This document shows, piece after piece, positions 18,206 through 24,801 of a stretch of DNA of 64,000 nt (the first letter of the stretch is position 1; each line of letters opens with the position of its first letter). A program made the translations under genes and the position numbers. The DNA comes from Phycisphaeraceae bacterium (GTDB lineage: Bacteria; Planctomycetota; Phycisphaerae; Phycisphaerales; UBA1924): positions 124,001 through 188,000 of the forward strand of contig JAHBXB010000005.1 in NCBI GenBank assembly GCA_019636655.1, written 5' to 3'. The notes beneath the pieces are model-generated. The model saw only the letters and a program-made list of their open reading frames with translations, ran no database searches and was not told the DNA's origin.

Positions 18206-18221
18206 CCCCCCTCCCCTAGGT

Positions 18222-18244
18222 GGCCCGGCTCTCCGAGCCGGGCC
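18222..18244. terminator. Perfect GC hairpin after the DUF1801 gene
   Basis: GGCCCGGCTC (18222-18231), loop TCC, GAGCCGGGCC (18235-18244), 17 nt after the stop. No T run follows, so termination is plausible but unproven. Confidence 0.5.
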
Positions 18245-18402
18245 GTCCCCAGCCCCCGCCCCTCCCCACATGGACGGCCAGATCAAACCCGCTCGGCATC
18301 GAGCGCCACCGACGATCGCGCCGCCAGTACTGTCGAGCCGGGCGCCATCGCCGAATGGCGGAGGGCCCGGGTCTTCCGTCCTGCCTTCGAGGGACCATCG
18401 AA

Positions 18403-18570
18403 TTGAACGACTCCGACCACGTCGCACTGCTTGCCGACGCATCGCTGCTGCTTGGCGGCGTGGTCGGTTGCCTCCAATGCGGCGAACTCCATTGGTACCG
18501 GGTAATGGACCGCCTGCTCAACGACGAGGACGACAGCCAGCACGCGCAGGAACTCTTCCAGATCGGCTAG
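18403..18570 (+). CDS. Possible small protein of unknown function
   Basis: A 55-residue open frame from TTG 18403, with GAGGGA about 9 nt upstream. Residues 8-27 are hydrophobic (ALLADASLLLGGVVGCLQC) and the C-terminus is acidic (DRLLNDEDDSQHAQELFQ). It lies in the ~550-bp stretch between the DUF1801 gene and the RAYT, before a REP copy. No homologue is recognised, and it may be chance. A longer in-frame start upstream (18220) would read through the hairpin and is less likely. Confidence 0.3.
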   Translation: MNDSDHVALLADASLLLGGVVGCLQCGELHWYRVMDRLLNDEDDSQHAQELFQIG

Positions 18571-18632
18571 CGCTGCCGCGGGAGGCGGGGGAGGGGGGAT
18601 TGGACCAAGGCCGCGAACCGATCACCAAGGTC

Positions 18633-18723
18633 GTGCCACCGACTCAACCGGCTCTGCGGTTTAGTCGGTGCTCCTGCCCTTCATCCCCACCGACTGACTC
18701 CATGGCGACTGACTCGGTGGCAC
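18633..18723 (+). repeat. REP cloverleaf palindrome, copy 2 (complete), upstream of the RAYT
   Basis: 91 bp with outer arms GTGCCACCGACTCA and TGACTCGGTGGCAC (one mismatch) and an internal AGTCGGTG/CACCGACT hairpin. It ends 31 bp before the transposase start and is in the same orientation. Confidence 0.85.
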
Positions 18724-18754
18724 TCCCTACCCGTCCCTATTAATCTGCCCCCCG

Positions 18755-19342
18755 GTGGACCCGTCTCAACCAACTCGAAAGAGGATGAAGCGGTTCGAAC
18801 TCCCCGGCGGCGTCCGCTTCATCACGTTCTCCTGTCAGCGACGGCTCCCGCTGCTCTCCAATCCGTCCATCCGCCGCATCATGGTCGATTCGATCGCTCA
18901 GGCACGAACCTCGCACGGCTTCGAACTCTTCGCATGGGTGCTCATGCCCGAGCATGTTCATTTGCTCATCCGGCCGCACCAAGACACCCCGCTGGACCGC
19001 CCACTCAAGTCGATCAAACTCGCCGTCGCCAAAGCGGCGATCCGCCGTTGGCGTGATCTGGGAGCCAACAGGTTGCTCACCAATATCGACGACGGCCGCG
19101 GCACCCCTCGCTTCTGGCAGAAAGGCGGCGGCTTTGACCGCAACGTCCGCGACGCCGCCGAGTTCTGCAGGGAAGTCCGCTACATCCATCGCAATCCTGT
19201 GGAGCGTGGCCTCGTGACGGCGCCTGAACTCTGGACTTGGTCGAGCGTCCACTGGTGGATGGGCCATCGCGGCGACGAACTCCCATGCGATCCGCCGCCC
19301 GGCCGCCCCGACTCCTGGGCCCGCTGGATGGGCTTCAGATGA
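18755..19342 (+). CDS. REP-associated tyrosine transposase (RAYT, Y1 family)
   Basis: A 195-residue single-strand DNA transposase-like protein of the IS200/Y1 superfamily. The HUH motif is WVLMPEHVHLLI (His67, His69). Other family segments are FITFSCQRR near 22, PRFWQKGGGFDRNV near 119 and EVRYIHRNPVERGLV near 140. It is framed by REP palindromes: copy 2 ends 31 bp upstream and copy 3 begins 4 bp after the stop. That is the classical RAYT arrangement. At the position where I expect the nucleophilic Tyr (GGGYDRN in relatives) there is Phe127; Tyr143 is the nearest alternative. The start is GTG 18755, or ATG 18785. Confidence 0.9.
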   Translation: MDPSQPTRKRMKRFELPGGVRFITFSCQRRLPLLSNPSIRRIMVDSIAQARTSHGFELFAWVLMPEHVHLLIRPHQDTPLDRPLKSIKLAVAKAAIRRWRDLGANRLLTNIDDGRGTPRFWQKGGGFDRNVRDAAEFCREVRYIHRNPVERGLVTAPELWTWSSVHWWMGHRGDELPCDPPPGRPDSWARWMGFR

Positions 19343-19345
19343 GCC

Positions 19346-19384
19346 GTGCCACCGACTCAATCGGCTCTGCGGTTTAGTCGGTGC
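19346..19384 (+). repeat. REP palindrome, copy 3 (left half only), downstream of the RAYT
   Basis: 39 bp matching the left part of the other copies (GTGCCACCGACTCAATCGG... to AGTCGGTGC). The right half is missing or eroded. It starts 4 nt after the RAYT stop, and its TTAG supplies the stop codon of the gene on the opposite strand. Confidence 0.8.
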
Positions 19385-20078
19385 ATCCTGTGTTCGGCAA
19401 CGCACGGTCAGTTGGTGCCACCGGCCGCGGCATCCACGCGCGTTCGAACGCGCGGCGCCAATCGTCGCCAAGCAAGCCTGTCTCGAAGTGGTGCGCTGCG
19501 CCGGTCGAGAGCATGCAATAATGCTCCCATATTTGCTGCATCGCCCAGAGGAGACGCTGGTGATAGCGAATGTGGGGTCGTCCCGAGTCGCGTCGGCTCC
19601 TGTGCGCGACCCGGCTGTTGATATGGTTTCGCAGCGGTTCCGCCCGCTCGTTAAGCCATTCCAGGTGGCGCAATGCCCTAACAGGCGGATAAATCTGGGC
19701 TGTGCAGTCCGCAGCAAGACGGGAGAAGTCCTCATCGCCCAACGCCTCCCATTCGGCAGCATGCTCCGGGTAGGCTGCGACGTATCTCTGGACATAATCT
19801 GAACGTCGAAAGATGACGTCCCGCCTCGCGACGCGAGAGATTAGCGATGCCAAGCAAATGCTGCGAGAATCGCGATCGACTTGGCGTCGGAGACCCATTC
19901 CGAAGGCGATGAAGTGTGATCGCGTGATGAACTCCATCGCCTCTCCGGGCTCTCCAGCGTGCGGATTGACAAGAAGGTTGCTGTTGAGTCCGCACCACAG
20001 CTCGTGATCGGATTGCAGCTGGATCAGATCGTTGAGAACGATATCCAGTTCCACAGCGAAGGAGTTAATCTTATTCAT
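19374..20078 (-). CDS. Hypothetical helical protein ending inside a REP element
   Basis: A 234-residue soluble protein, lower in GC than housekeeping neighbours. It is mostly helical and contains LNERAEPLRNHINSRVAHRSRRD near residue 150. That stretch is faintly like the R-N-x-x-x-A-H segments of HEPN/AbiU2-type proteins, but not enough to assign a family. The start is supported by AAGGAAG about 7-13 nt upstream. The last codons (CTD-stop) are made of REP copy 3 sequence, so the original C-terminus may have been altered by REP insertion. Confidence 0.55.
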   Translation of the reverse strand: MNKINSFAVELDIVLNDLIQLQSDHELWCGLNSNLLVNPHAGEPGEAMEFITRSHFIAFGMGLRRQVDRDSRSICLASLISRVARRDVIFRRSDYVQRYVAAYPEHAAEWEALGDEDFSRLAADCTAQIYPPVRALRHLEWLNERAEPLRNHINSRVAHRSRRDSGRPHIRYHQRLLWAMQQIWEHYCMLSTGAAHHFETGLLGDDWRRAFERAWMPRPVAPTDRALPNTGCTD

Positions 20079-20145
20079 CGGAGTCCCTTCCTTTAGTTCA
20101 CCACACTAGAGTAGGTGGGTATGACCCGGCAGGTAGCACTGACGC

Positions 20146-20236
20146 CGTGCCACCGACTCAACCGGCTCTGCGGTTTAGTCGGTGCGTCCTGCCCTCCGGC
20201 ACCGACTAACTCCAAAGCGAGTGAGTCGGTGGCACG
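20146..20236 (+). repeat. REP cloverleaf palindrome, copy 4 (complete, best preserved)
   Basis: 91 bp. The outer stem GTGCCACCGACTCA (20147-20160) pairs perfectly with TGAGTCGGTGGCAC (20222-20235). Three inner hairpins are ACCG/CGGT (20161-20174), AGTCGGTGC/GCACCGACT (20177-20207) and CTC/GAG (20210-20221). Together they form a cloverleaf. Confidence 0.88.
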
Positions 20237-20371
20237 CCTACCCGTCACGGATAGTCTGCCAGACGCATCCTCCTGGTGGCACCAAGCTTCCCCCAGCCGT
20301 GCCACGTCCCCCTGTTCGTCTGCCCAGCGGCACCCCCCAAGGCACCGCGCCTCTCCCCGCCGGAGGGAGTC

Positions 20372-20400
20372 GCAGAGGGAACCAGCATGGTTCCCTCTGC
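20372..20400. repeat. Second palindrome family, copy 1
   Basis: A perfect 13-bp stem (GCAGAGGGAACCA with TGGTTCCCTCTGC) and a GCA loop. A relative lies on the other side of the metallopeptidase gene at 20936-20962. Confidence 0.75.
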
Positions 20401-20445
20401 ATCCGCGCCGACTGTCCGCGTCCACACATCATGCTCGGTCGTTCA

Positions 20446-20451
20446 TACTGT
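20446..20451 (+). promoter_or_regulatory. -10-like box before the metallopeptidase gene
   Basis: TACTGT 8 nt before ATG 20460. No Shine-Dalgarno sequence. Confidence 0.4.
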
Positions 20452-20459
20452 CTCTCCCG

Positions 20460-20921
20460 ATGTTCACGCCCCAACAGTTCGAGGTACTCTTTCCCCTCGC
20501 TTGTGCCTGGGCAGAACGCCAGGAGGAAGTCGCCCTTTGCCACGGCGTCCCGCTTTCTCCAAGCCAGTCGGCTGATGCCGCGAGGATCGGTATCGCGCGG
20601 CCCGAACGCATCCGGCTTCTGAACGTCGACCGCATCCCGCAGCCCGATGACCCGTCGCTGCTCGCCGCGGCTGACGCTCTCCAGTTCCTGACCCCGGCAA
20701 CGACGGGATTGTGCCTGCGCTACGGGATCTTCGTGCACCGCGATGCATGGGGCGATCGCCGCCTGGTGGTCCACGAACTCGTTCACACGCTGCAGTACGA
20801 GCGCTTGGGCGGGTTTCGCGAGTTCCTCCGCCAGTACCTTCTGGAGTGCATGACGGTCGGCTACTCCGCATCCGCAATGGAACAGGAAGCGGTCAGCGTC
20901 ACCAGCCGGATCTGTTCGTAG
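20460..20921 (+). CDS. Small HExxH protein, putative zinc metallopeptidase
   Basis: A 153-residue protein with a zinc-protease signature VVHELVHTLQYERLGG near residue 108 (HELVH), preceded by YGIFVHRDAWGDRR and followed by a helix containing Glu (LLECMTVGYSAS), a possible third ligand. No signal peptide is evident. The length is that of a minimal metallopeptidase domain, as in DUF4157-like proteins. A TACTGT box lies 8 nt before the ATG, and related palindromes stand on both sides. Substrate is unknown, and the family call rests on the HExxH motif only. Confidence 0.6.
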   Translation: MFTPQQFEVLFPLACAWAERQEEVALCHGVPLSPSQSADAARIGIARPERIRLLNVDRIPQPDDPSLLAAADALQFLTPATTGLCLRYGIFVHRDAWGDRRLVVHELVHTLQYERLGGFREFLRQYLLECMTVGYSASAMEQEAVSVTSRICS

Positions 20922-20935
20922 CGCTCGGCCCATCC

Positions 20936-20962
20936 CAAAGGGACCAGCATGGTTCCTTCTGC
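20936..20962. repeat. Second palindrome family, copy 2
   Basis: AAAGGGACCA, loop GCA, TGGTTCCTTC. The same core as 20372-20400 (GGGA-CCAGCATGGTTCC), with substitutions that largely keep pairing through one G-T wobble. Confidence 0.65.
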
Positions 20963-21051
20963 GCCAGCAACCCTCCGCCCCCGCAAGCCCGAGCGCAACT
21001 CCCCACCACGTCACCACTTGAGCCAATTTTTGCATTCCTATCAAAACCCTA

Positions 21052-21079
21052 TTGACACACCGTCAAAAACCCGTATCCT
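21052..21079 (+). promoter_or_regulatory. Sigma70 promoter TTGACA-N16-TATCCT
   Basis: TTGACA (21052-21057) and TATCCT (21074-21079) are separated by 16 nt. The ATG at 21089 is 9 nt after the -10, so the transcript would have almost no leader. This is one of the two best promoters in the window. Confidence 0.75.
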
Positions 21080-21088
21080 GCCCTGGTC

Positions 21089-21763
21089 ATGCTCAATCTC
21101 CCCTCCTCCTTCAACCCCTCCCCCGACCTCGCGGCGAAGATCCTCGATTCCGTCACCGACCCCACACTCACCCTCCGCGACGTCGCCGACCTCCACAACA
21201 CCACCGTCGAGGCCCTCGTCCTCTGGTTCGCCGAGCCCGAGATCGCTGAACGGCTGGACCAGATCGAATCCACCATCGCCCGCCGCACCCGCATCGTCGC
21301 CTCCAACTTCCTCCCCGCGGCCACCATCGCGCTGGGCCGCTCCATCGACGAGCACAACTCAGACGAAGCCCACTTCCCCGTCCGCGCCGGCGACCAGCGA
21401 GGGTTAGAACTCCGCCGCCGCTCCCGCGAAACCGCCCGCCGCGCCGCCGCCCTCCTGCTTCGCCTCGCCAACTTCACCCCAGGCCCGCGACACTCCACCT
21501 CCACCCCGCGCCCAGCTCACGCACCATCCCCAACACGCACGCCCACCCCTGCCCCATCCTCCCAATCCATCGCGCCCTACCCGCCAACCGCTCCTCCAGA
21601 TCCACTCTCGCCCCCGCCGACCCCCTCGCGCGCACCGCATCCCGCCACAGCCCACACCACCGCGCCCTCCCGAATCTCGCTCCCCCAACTCAGCCCCGCC
21701 GCGCGCACTGGCCACGATGGGCGGCGCTTGCCGCCCCCGACCCCGTGCTCAGCCGGGCCGTGA
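21089..21763 (+). CDS. Hypothetical protein with possible N-terminal helix-turn-helix and Pro-rich tail
   Basis: A 224-residue protein. The first ~130 residues are helical. TLTLRDVADLHNTTVEALVLWFA (near residue 27) has the spacing of a helix-turn-helix, and a second helical, Arg-rich stretch lies at 105-130. From ~133 to the end it is low-complexity Pro/Ser/Thr/Ala and probably disordered. There is no signal peptide. A strong promoter directly abuts the ATG. DNA binding is inferred only from the helix pattern. Confidence 0.55.
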   Translation: MLNLPSSFNPSPDLAAKILDSVTDPTLTLRDVADLHNTTVEALVLWFAEPEIAERLDQIESTIARRTRIVASNFLPAATIALGRSIDEHNSDEAHFPVRAGDQRGLELRRRSRETARRAAALLLRLANFTPGPRHSTSTPRPAHAPSPTRTPTPAPSSQSIAPYPPTAPPDPLSPPPTPSRAPHPATAHTTAPSRISLPQLSPAARTGHDGRRLPPPTPCSAGP

Positions 21764-21784
21764 TGTCTGCTCGGTCCGCCGCGA

Positions 21785-22756
21785 CTACCGCCGGAACCCG
21801 CCGCCCCCGTGCCACCCGGAGAACCGCGCATCGGTACGCGCCTGGGCCGCCCCGAGATACGCCCCGTTGTGGTACCAGTTGTGGTAGTACCACGGCAGCG
21901 CCGCGTACCCCAGTCCCCCGTAGTACCAGTTCGGGTACACGGTGTTCTCCGCCATCGCCGTCGCGTTCGCCTGCGCCTGCTGCGCGGCCGTCAGGTGCTG
22001 CTGCGCTGCGCACATCGACTGCTGCATCTGCTGCATCGCTTCCTGCTGCTGCTGGGCCTGTTGCTGCAGTTGCTGCTTCTGCTCCTGGATCTGCTTCTCC
22101 TGCTGCTGCGCCTCTTTGGCCGCCAGCGCCGCCGCCTGCTGAGCCTCGGCCGCCTTCTGCTGCTCGGCCTGCAGTTTCAACTCCCCCGGCACCCACGCCT
22201 GGTAGTCCGACACCTTCCCCTTCGCCTCCAGGAACTGCGACATCGCCCGCACCCGCAGCCGGTTGTCCCCCATCGTCGCCCACTGCCGCTGGCAACTCGA
22301 GGTGTACAACTGCAGGTACGCCCCCAGCTCATCCTTCGGGACATCCGCCAGCGCCGTCGCGTACGACGACCCCGCCATCGGCCCGCGCAGCAGCGCCACG
22401 CTGATCTGCAGCGCGTTGTCCATCGTCAGCGGCGCCGGATCCGGCACGGCTTTGAACCCCGCGAACGCCTCCCCAAGCCCGCTCGCCTGGATGTACCCGC
22501 TCATCAGGTCCGCCTCGGTCACGGTCTGCGCGCCCAGTTCGTCGAGCACGTCGTTGGTGAACATCAGCGCCCGGATCCGCTCCAGTTCGCTCACCGTGCT
22601 CAGGTCGACGGTCTGCCAGGTGAGCGTCTTGATCTCCGCCGGCAACTTCGAGAGATCCACCGTGGGCTGCTGCGCCGCGGCCGCGCTGCACCACACCCCG
22701 GCAACCACACCACAGATCGCGGCACGACAGATCGCGGTACGAAGGATCGTTCGCAT
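21785..22756 (-). CDS. Exported glutamine-rich coiled-coil protein
   Basis: A 323-residue predicted periplasmic or surface protein. The signal peptide is MRTILRTAICRAAICGVVAG...SAAAA. A globular helical part (residues ~32-170) follows, then a long Gln/Ala/Glu coiled coil (~180-265, with runs such as QQQEKQIQEQKQQLQQQAQ). The C-terminus is Tyr/Trp/Gly-rich (YPNWYYGGLGYAALPWYYHN). The start ATG 22756 places the signal peptide at the N-terminus; longer in-frame starts are unlikely. The Gln codons create a CTG/CAG-rich DNA tract on the plus strand (about 22015-22100). No family recognised. Confidence 0.65.
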   Translation of the reverse strand: MRTILRTAICRAAICGVVAGVWCSAAAAQQPTVDLSKLPAEIKTLTWQTVDLSTVSELERIRALMFTNDVLDELGAQTVTEADLMSGYIQASGLGEAFAGFKAVPDPAPLTMDNALQISVALLRGPMAGSSYATALADVPKDELGAYLQLYTSSCQRQWATMGDNRLRVRAMSQFLEAKGKVSDYQAWVPGELKLQAEQQKAAEAQQAAALAAKEAQQQEKQIQEQKQQLQQQAQQQQEAMQQMQQSMCAAQQHLTAAQQAQANATAMAENTVYPNWYYGGLGYAALPWYYHNWYHNGAYLGAAQARTDARFSGWHGGGGFRR

Positions 22757-22890
22757 GTTCACTGCTCCTGGTCGGTGTTCGCCAATCCCGGCACCCCAGC
22801 CCCGCCTGCCTCGCCCCCGCCTTGCTGTCATCATCATATGGAATCCCGGCCGCCCGCGGCAGCCCCCCCTCCCGCCCCCCGGCCGACCCC

Positions 22891-22896
22891 TATCCT
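22891..22896 (+). promoter_or_regulatory. -10-like box before purQ
   Basis: TATCCT 5 nt before ATG 22902. No Shine-Dalgarno sequence. Confidence 0.45.
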
Positions 22897-22901
22897 CGAT
22901 C

Positions 22902-23771
22902 ATGCCCTCCTCCCCCCGAGCCCTGGTCATCCGCGCCGCCGGCACCAACTGCGATTCCGAGATGGTCCGCGCCTTCGAACTCGCCGGCGCCCGCGTCGAT
23001 CTGGTCCACCTCGACCGCCTCACCGCCGAGCCCCAGCGCCTCGACGACTTCGACCTCTTCGGCTTTCCCGGCGGCTTCTCCTACGGCGACGACATCGCCT
23101 CCGGCCGCCTCTTCGCGGTGCGTCTCCGCGAGCGTCTCTACCCCGCCCTGCGCGCGGCGGCGGAGCGCCACGCCCCCATGATCGGCGCGTGCAACGGCTT
23201 CCAGGTTCTCGTCCAGGTCGGCCTCCTCCCCGGCCCGATGCCGCCCGCCTCCACGTGGCCCGAGGCCCCGCCCGTGCAGACCTGCGCCCTGGCGCACAAC
23301 GTCCTCCCCGCCGGTGGCAGCGGCTTTGTCGATCGCTGGGTCCGCGTCGACCCCAACCCCAAGTCGCCCTGCATCTGGACCCGCCCGCTCGTCGACGCCT
23401 TCCGCGCCGACCCCGCCCGCGCCGAGCGATTGCTCCGCCTGCCGATCGCCCACGGCGAGGGGCGGTTCGTCACCCACTCCCCGGCGGAACTCGATGCGAT
23501 CGAGTCGAACCACCAGGTCGCCCTCCGATATGCCTCGTGGGAGGGCGGCACCGACAACCCCAACGGTTCGTCGGGCAGCGCCGGCGGAGTCGCGGGCATC
23601 TGCGACGCCTCGGGCCGCATCTTCGGCCTCATGCCGCACCCCGAGCGGTACCTCGACTGGAACCGCCACCCCTTCTGGACCCGCCTCGAGGAGTCCGACC
23701 GCCGCGGCGACACTCCCGGCCTGATGATGTTCCGCGCCGCCGTCGAAACCGTCGCACCCGCGCGAGTCTGA
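22902..23771 (+). CDS. purQ: Phosphoribosylformylglycinamidine synthase, glutaminase subunit
   Basis: Glutaminase component of FGAM synthase, supplying ammonia to PurL for the fourth step of purine synthesis. The 289-residue product has the class I amidotransferase core: LVIRAAGTNCDSEMVRAFELAGA (N-terminus), FPGGFSYGDDIASG near 51, the nucleophile Cys in GACNGFQVLVQ near 92, IAHGEGRF near 188, and HPERYLDW near 248 with the His-x-Glu pair. It is longer than bacterial PurQ (~225) because of inserts near 130 and 220. A 3-nt gap to the next gene suggests co-translation. Confidence 0.93.
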   Translation: MPSSPRALVIRAAGTNCDSEMVRAFELAGARVDLVHLDRLTAEPQRLDDFDLFGFPGGFSYGDDIASGRLFAVRLRERLYPALRAAAERHAPMIGACNGFQVLVQVGLLPGPMPPASTWPEAPPVQTCALAHNVLPAGGSGFVDRWVRVDPNPKSPCIWTRPLVDAFRADPARAERLLRLPIAHGEGRFVTHSPAELDAIESNHQVALRYASWEGGTDNPNGSSGSAGGVAGICDASGRIFGLMPHPERYLDWNRHPFWTRLEESDRRGDTPGLMMFRAAVETVAPARV

Positions 23772-23774
23772 TCC

Positions 23775-24695
23775 GTGACGACACCCCCGATCTCGCCGCC
23801 GACGCAGCCTCCAACGTTGTCGCCCCCGGCCAACCTGGACTGCGTGAAGTGCGGCTACTCCCTGGCCGGGATCCCCTCCAACGGCCGCTGTCCCGAATGC
23901 GGCATTCTGGCGGACTATTCACGCCGCGGCGTGCTGCTGTGCTACGCCAACCCCGAGTTCCTCGCGCGGATCCATGCTGGAGCGGTGCTGGTCTTCATGG
24001 CGCCGCTGCTGTACATCGGAATGCTCGTGCTCAGCTTCGCGGCGGCCATGCTCAGTGCGGGCATCGTCACACCTGTATTCAGCGTCGGGGATCTGCTCTT
24101 TGCGATGGTCCAATGCGTGGTTTCCGGCGTCGGGCTCTACGGCTGGTGGCAGCTGAGCACGCCGGACCCGCGGCACGGCGATTCGCTCGGCGGCGGGGCC
24201 GCGAGGAAGACGCTCCGCATCACGGTCGTCATCATCGGCGTCGGGCTGGTGTTGACGACGATCGGCGCCGGATGGACAGGGGCGGTGACCCCGATTGTCC
24301 GCGGCGGGTCGGCGGGGTCTGGCGCCGGCCTGATGCTGGGGCTGCTGGCTATCGGCGCTGCGGTCCTGAGCTGGATCGCGTGGATCGTGAAGTTCTTCGC
24401 CTCGATGGTCCACATCCGGACGATCGCCCGCCGCATCCCGTCGTACGTGCTGGCCAAGCGGGCGGAGAACATCATGCTGTCGGGCTCGATCATCACCGTT
24501 GGAGCCATTCCGGCGATGCTCATCGGGGCATTGCTTGGTCCGGCGATCTTGTGCCCGGCCATCGTTCTCATCGTCGCGTGGCTCGTCTGGATTGTCATGT
24601 ACATCCTGCTGCTGAACCATGTCCGGGTGGCGCTGAGAGATGTCAAGGCAACGTCCGCCGGGTTCCTTGCATCGGCGGGTGTCGAGGGGCCGTAA
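23775..24695 (+). CDS. Zinc-ribbon multi-spanning membrane protein
   Basis: A 306-residue protein. A Pro-rich start is followed by the zinc ribbon CVKCGYSLAGIPSNGRCPECG (residues ~23-43), then about six hydrophobic helices (for example VLVFMAPLLYIGMLVLSFAA, LRITVVIIGVGLVLTTIGA, ILCPAIVLIVAWLVWIVMYI). It starts at GTG 23775, 3 nt after the purQ stop, so it is probably co-transcribed, but no functional link to purine synthesis is evident. The ribbon module is here N-terminal, unlike the tandem pair at 14.7-16.2 kb. Confidence 0.65.
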   Translation: MTTPPISPPTQPPTLSPPANLDCVKCGYSLAGIPSNGRCPECGILADYSRRGVLLCYANPEFLARIHAGAVLVFMAPLLYIGMLVLSFAAAMLSAGIVTPVFSVGDLLFAMVQCVVSGVGLYGWWQLSTPDPRHGDSLGGGAARKTLRITVVIIGVGLVLTTIGAGWTGAVTPIVRGGSAGSGAGLMLGLLAIGAAVLSWIAWIVKFFASMVHIRTIARRIPSYVLAKRAENIMLSGSIITVGAIPAMLIGALLGPAILCPAIVLIVAWLVWIVMYILLLNHVRVALRDVKATSAGFLASAGVEGP

Positions 24696-24801
24696 GTCGC
24701 GTTGCCGCAACGGCCTCGGGCGTGGCGGCAGGGTGCGTGCCGGTGGGGGAGGGGGTGGGTTGTGCAGCCGGCGGGGGCGGATAGCCGTACAAGGATGTGA
24801 C

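Larger units (their letters stand above)
20079..20459. other. 381-bp intergenic region with REP copy 4 and a second palindrome
   Basis: No gene is supported here. It contains the ribosome-binding site of the minus-strand gene (about 20085-20095), REP copy 4 (20146-20236), a perfect 13-bp hairpin (20372-20400) and a TACTGT box before the metallopeptidase. Confidence 0.6.

Noticed and set aside
18220-18402. Extension of the small 18403 frame upstream
   Set aside because: Reads through the perfect hairpin at 18222-18244, and its Pro/Arg-rich translation looks non-coding.
13555-20236. CRISPR array
   Set aside because: The direct repeats are ~90 bp, kilobases apart and palindromic, with genes between them. 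There are no spacers and no cas genes.
20146-20236. tRNA gene (cloverleaf fold)
   Set aside because: The fold is a cloverleaf but lacks the T-psi-C (GTTCGAATC-type) and D-arm consensus, has a 14-bp outer stem instead of 7, and recurs as a dispersed repeat.
21809-24784. 991-codon open frame on the plus strand
   Set aside because: Runs antisense to the Q-rich protein and out of frame through purQ and a zinc-ribbon gene; Arg/Pro/His-rich translation without motifs.
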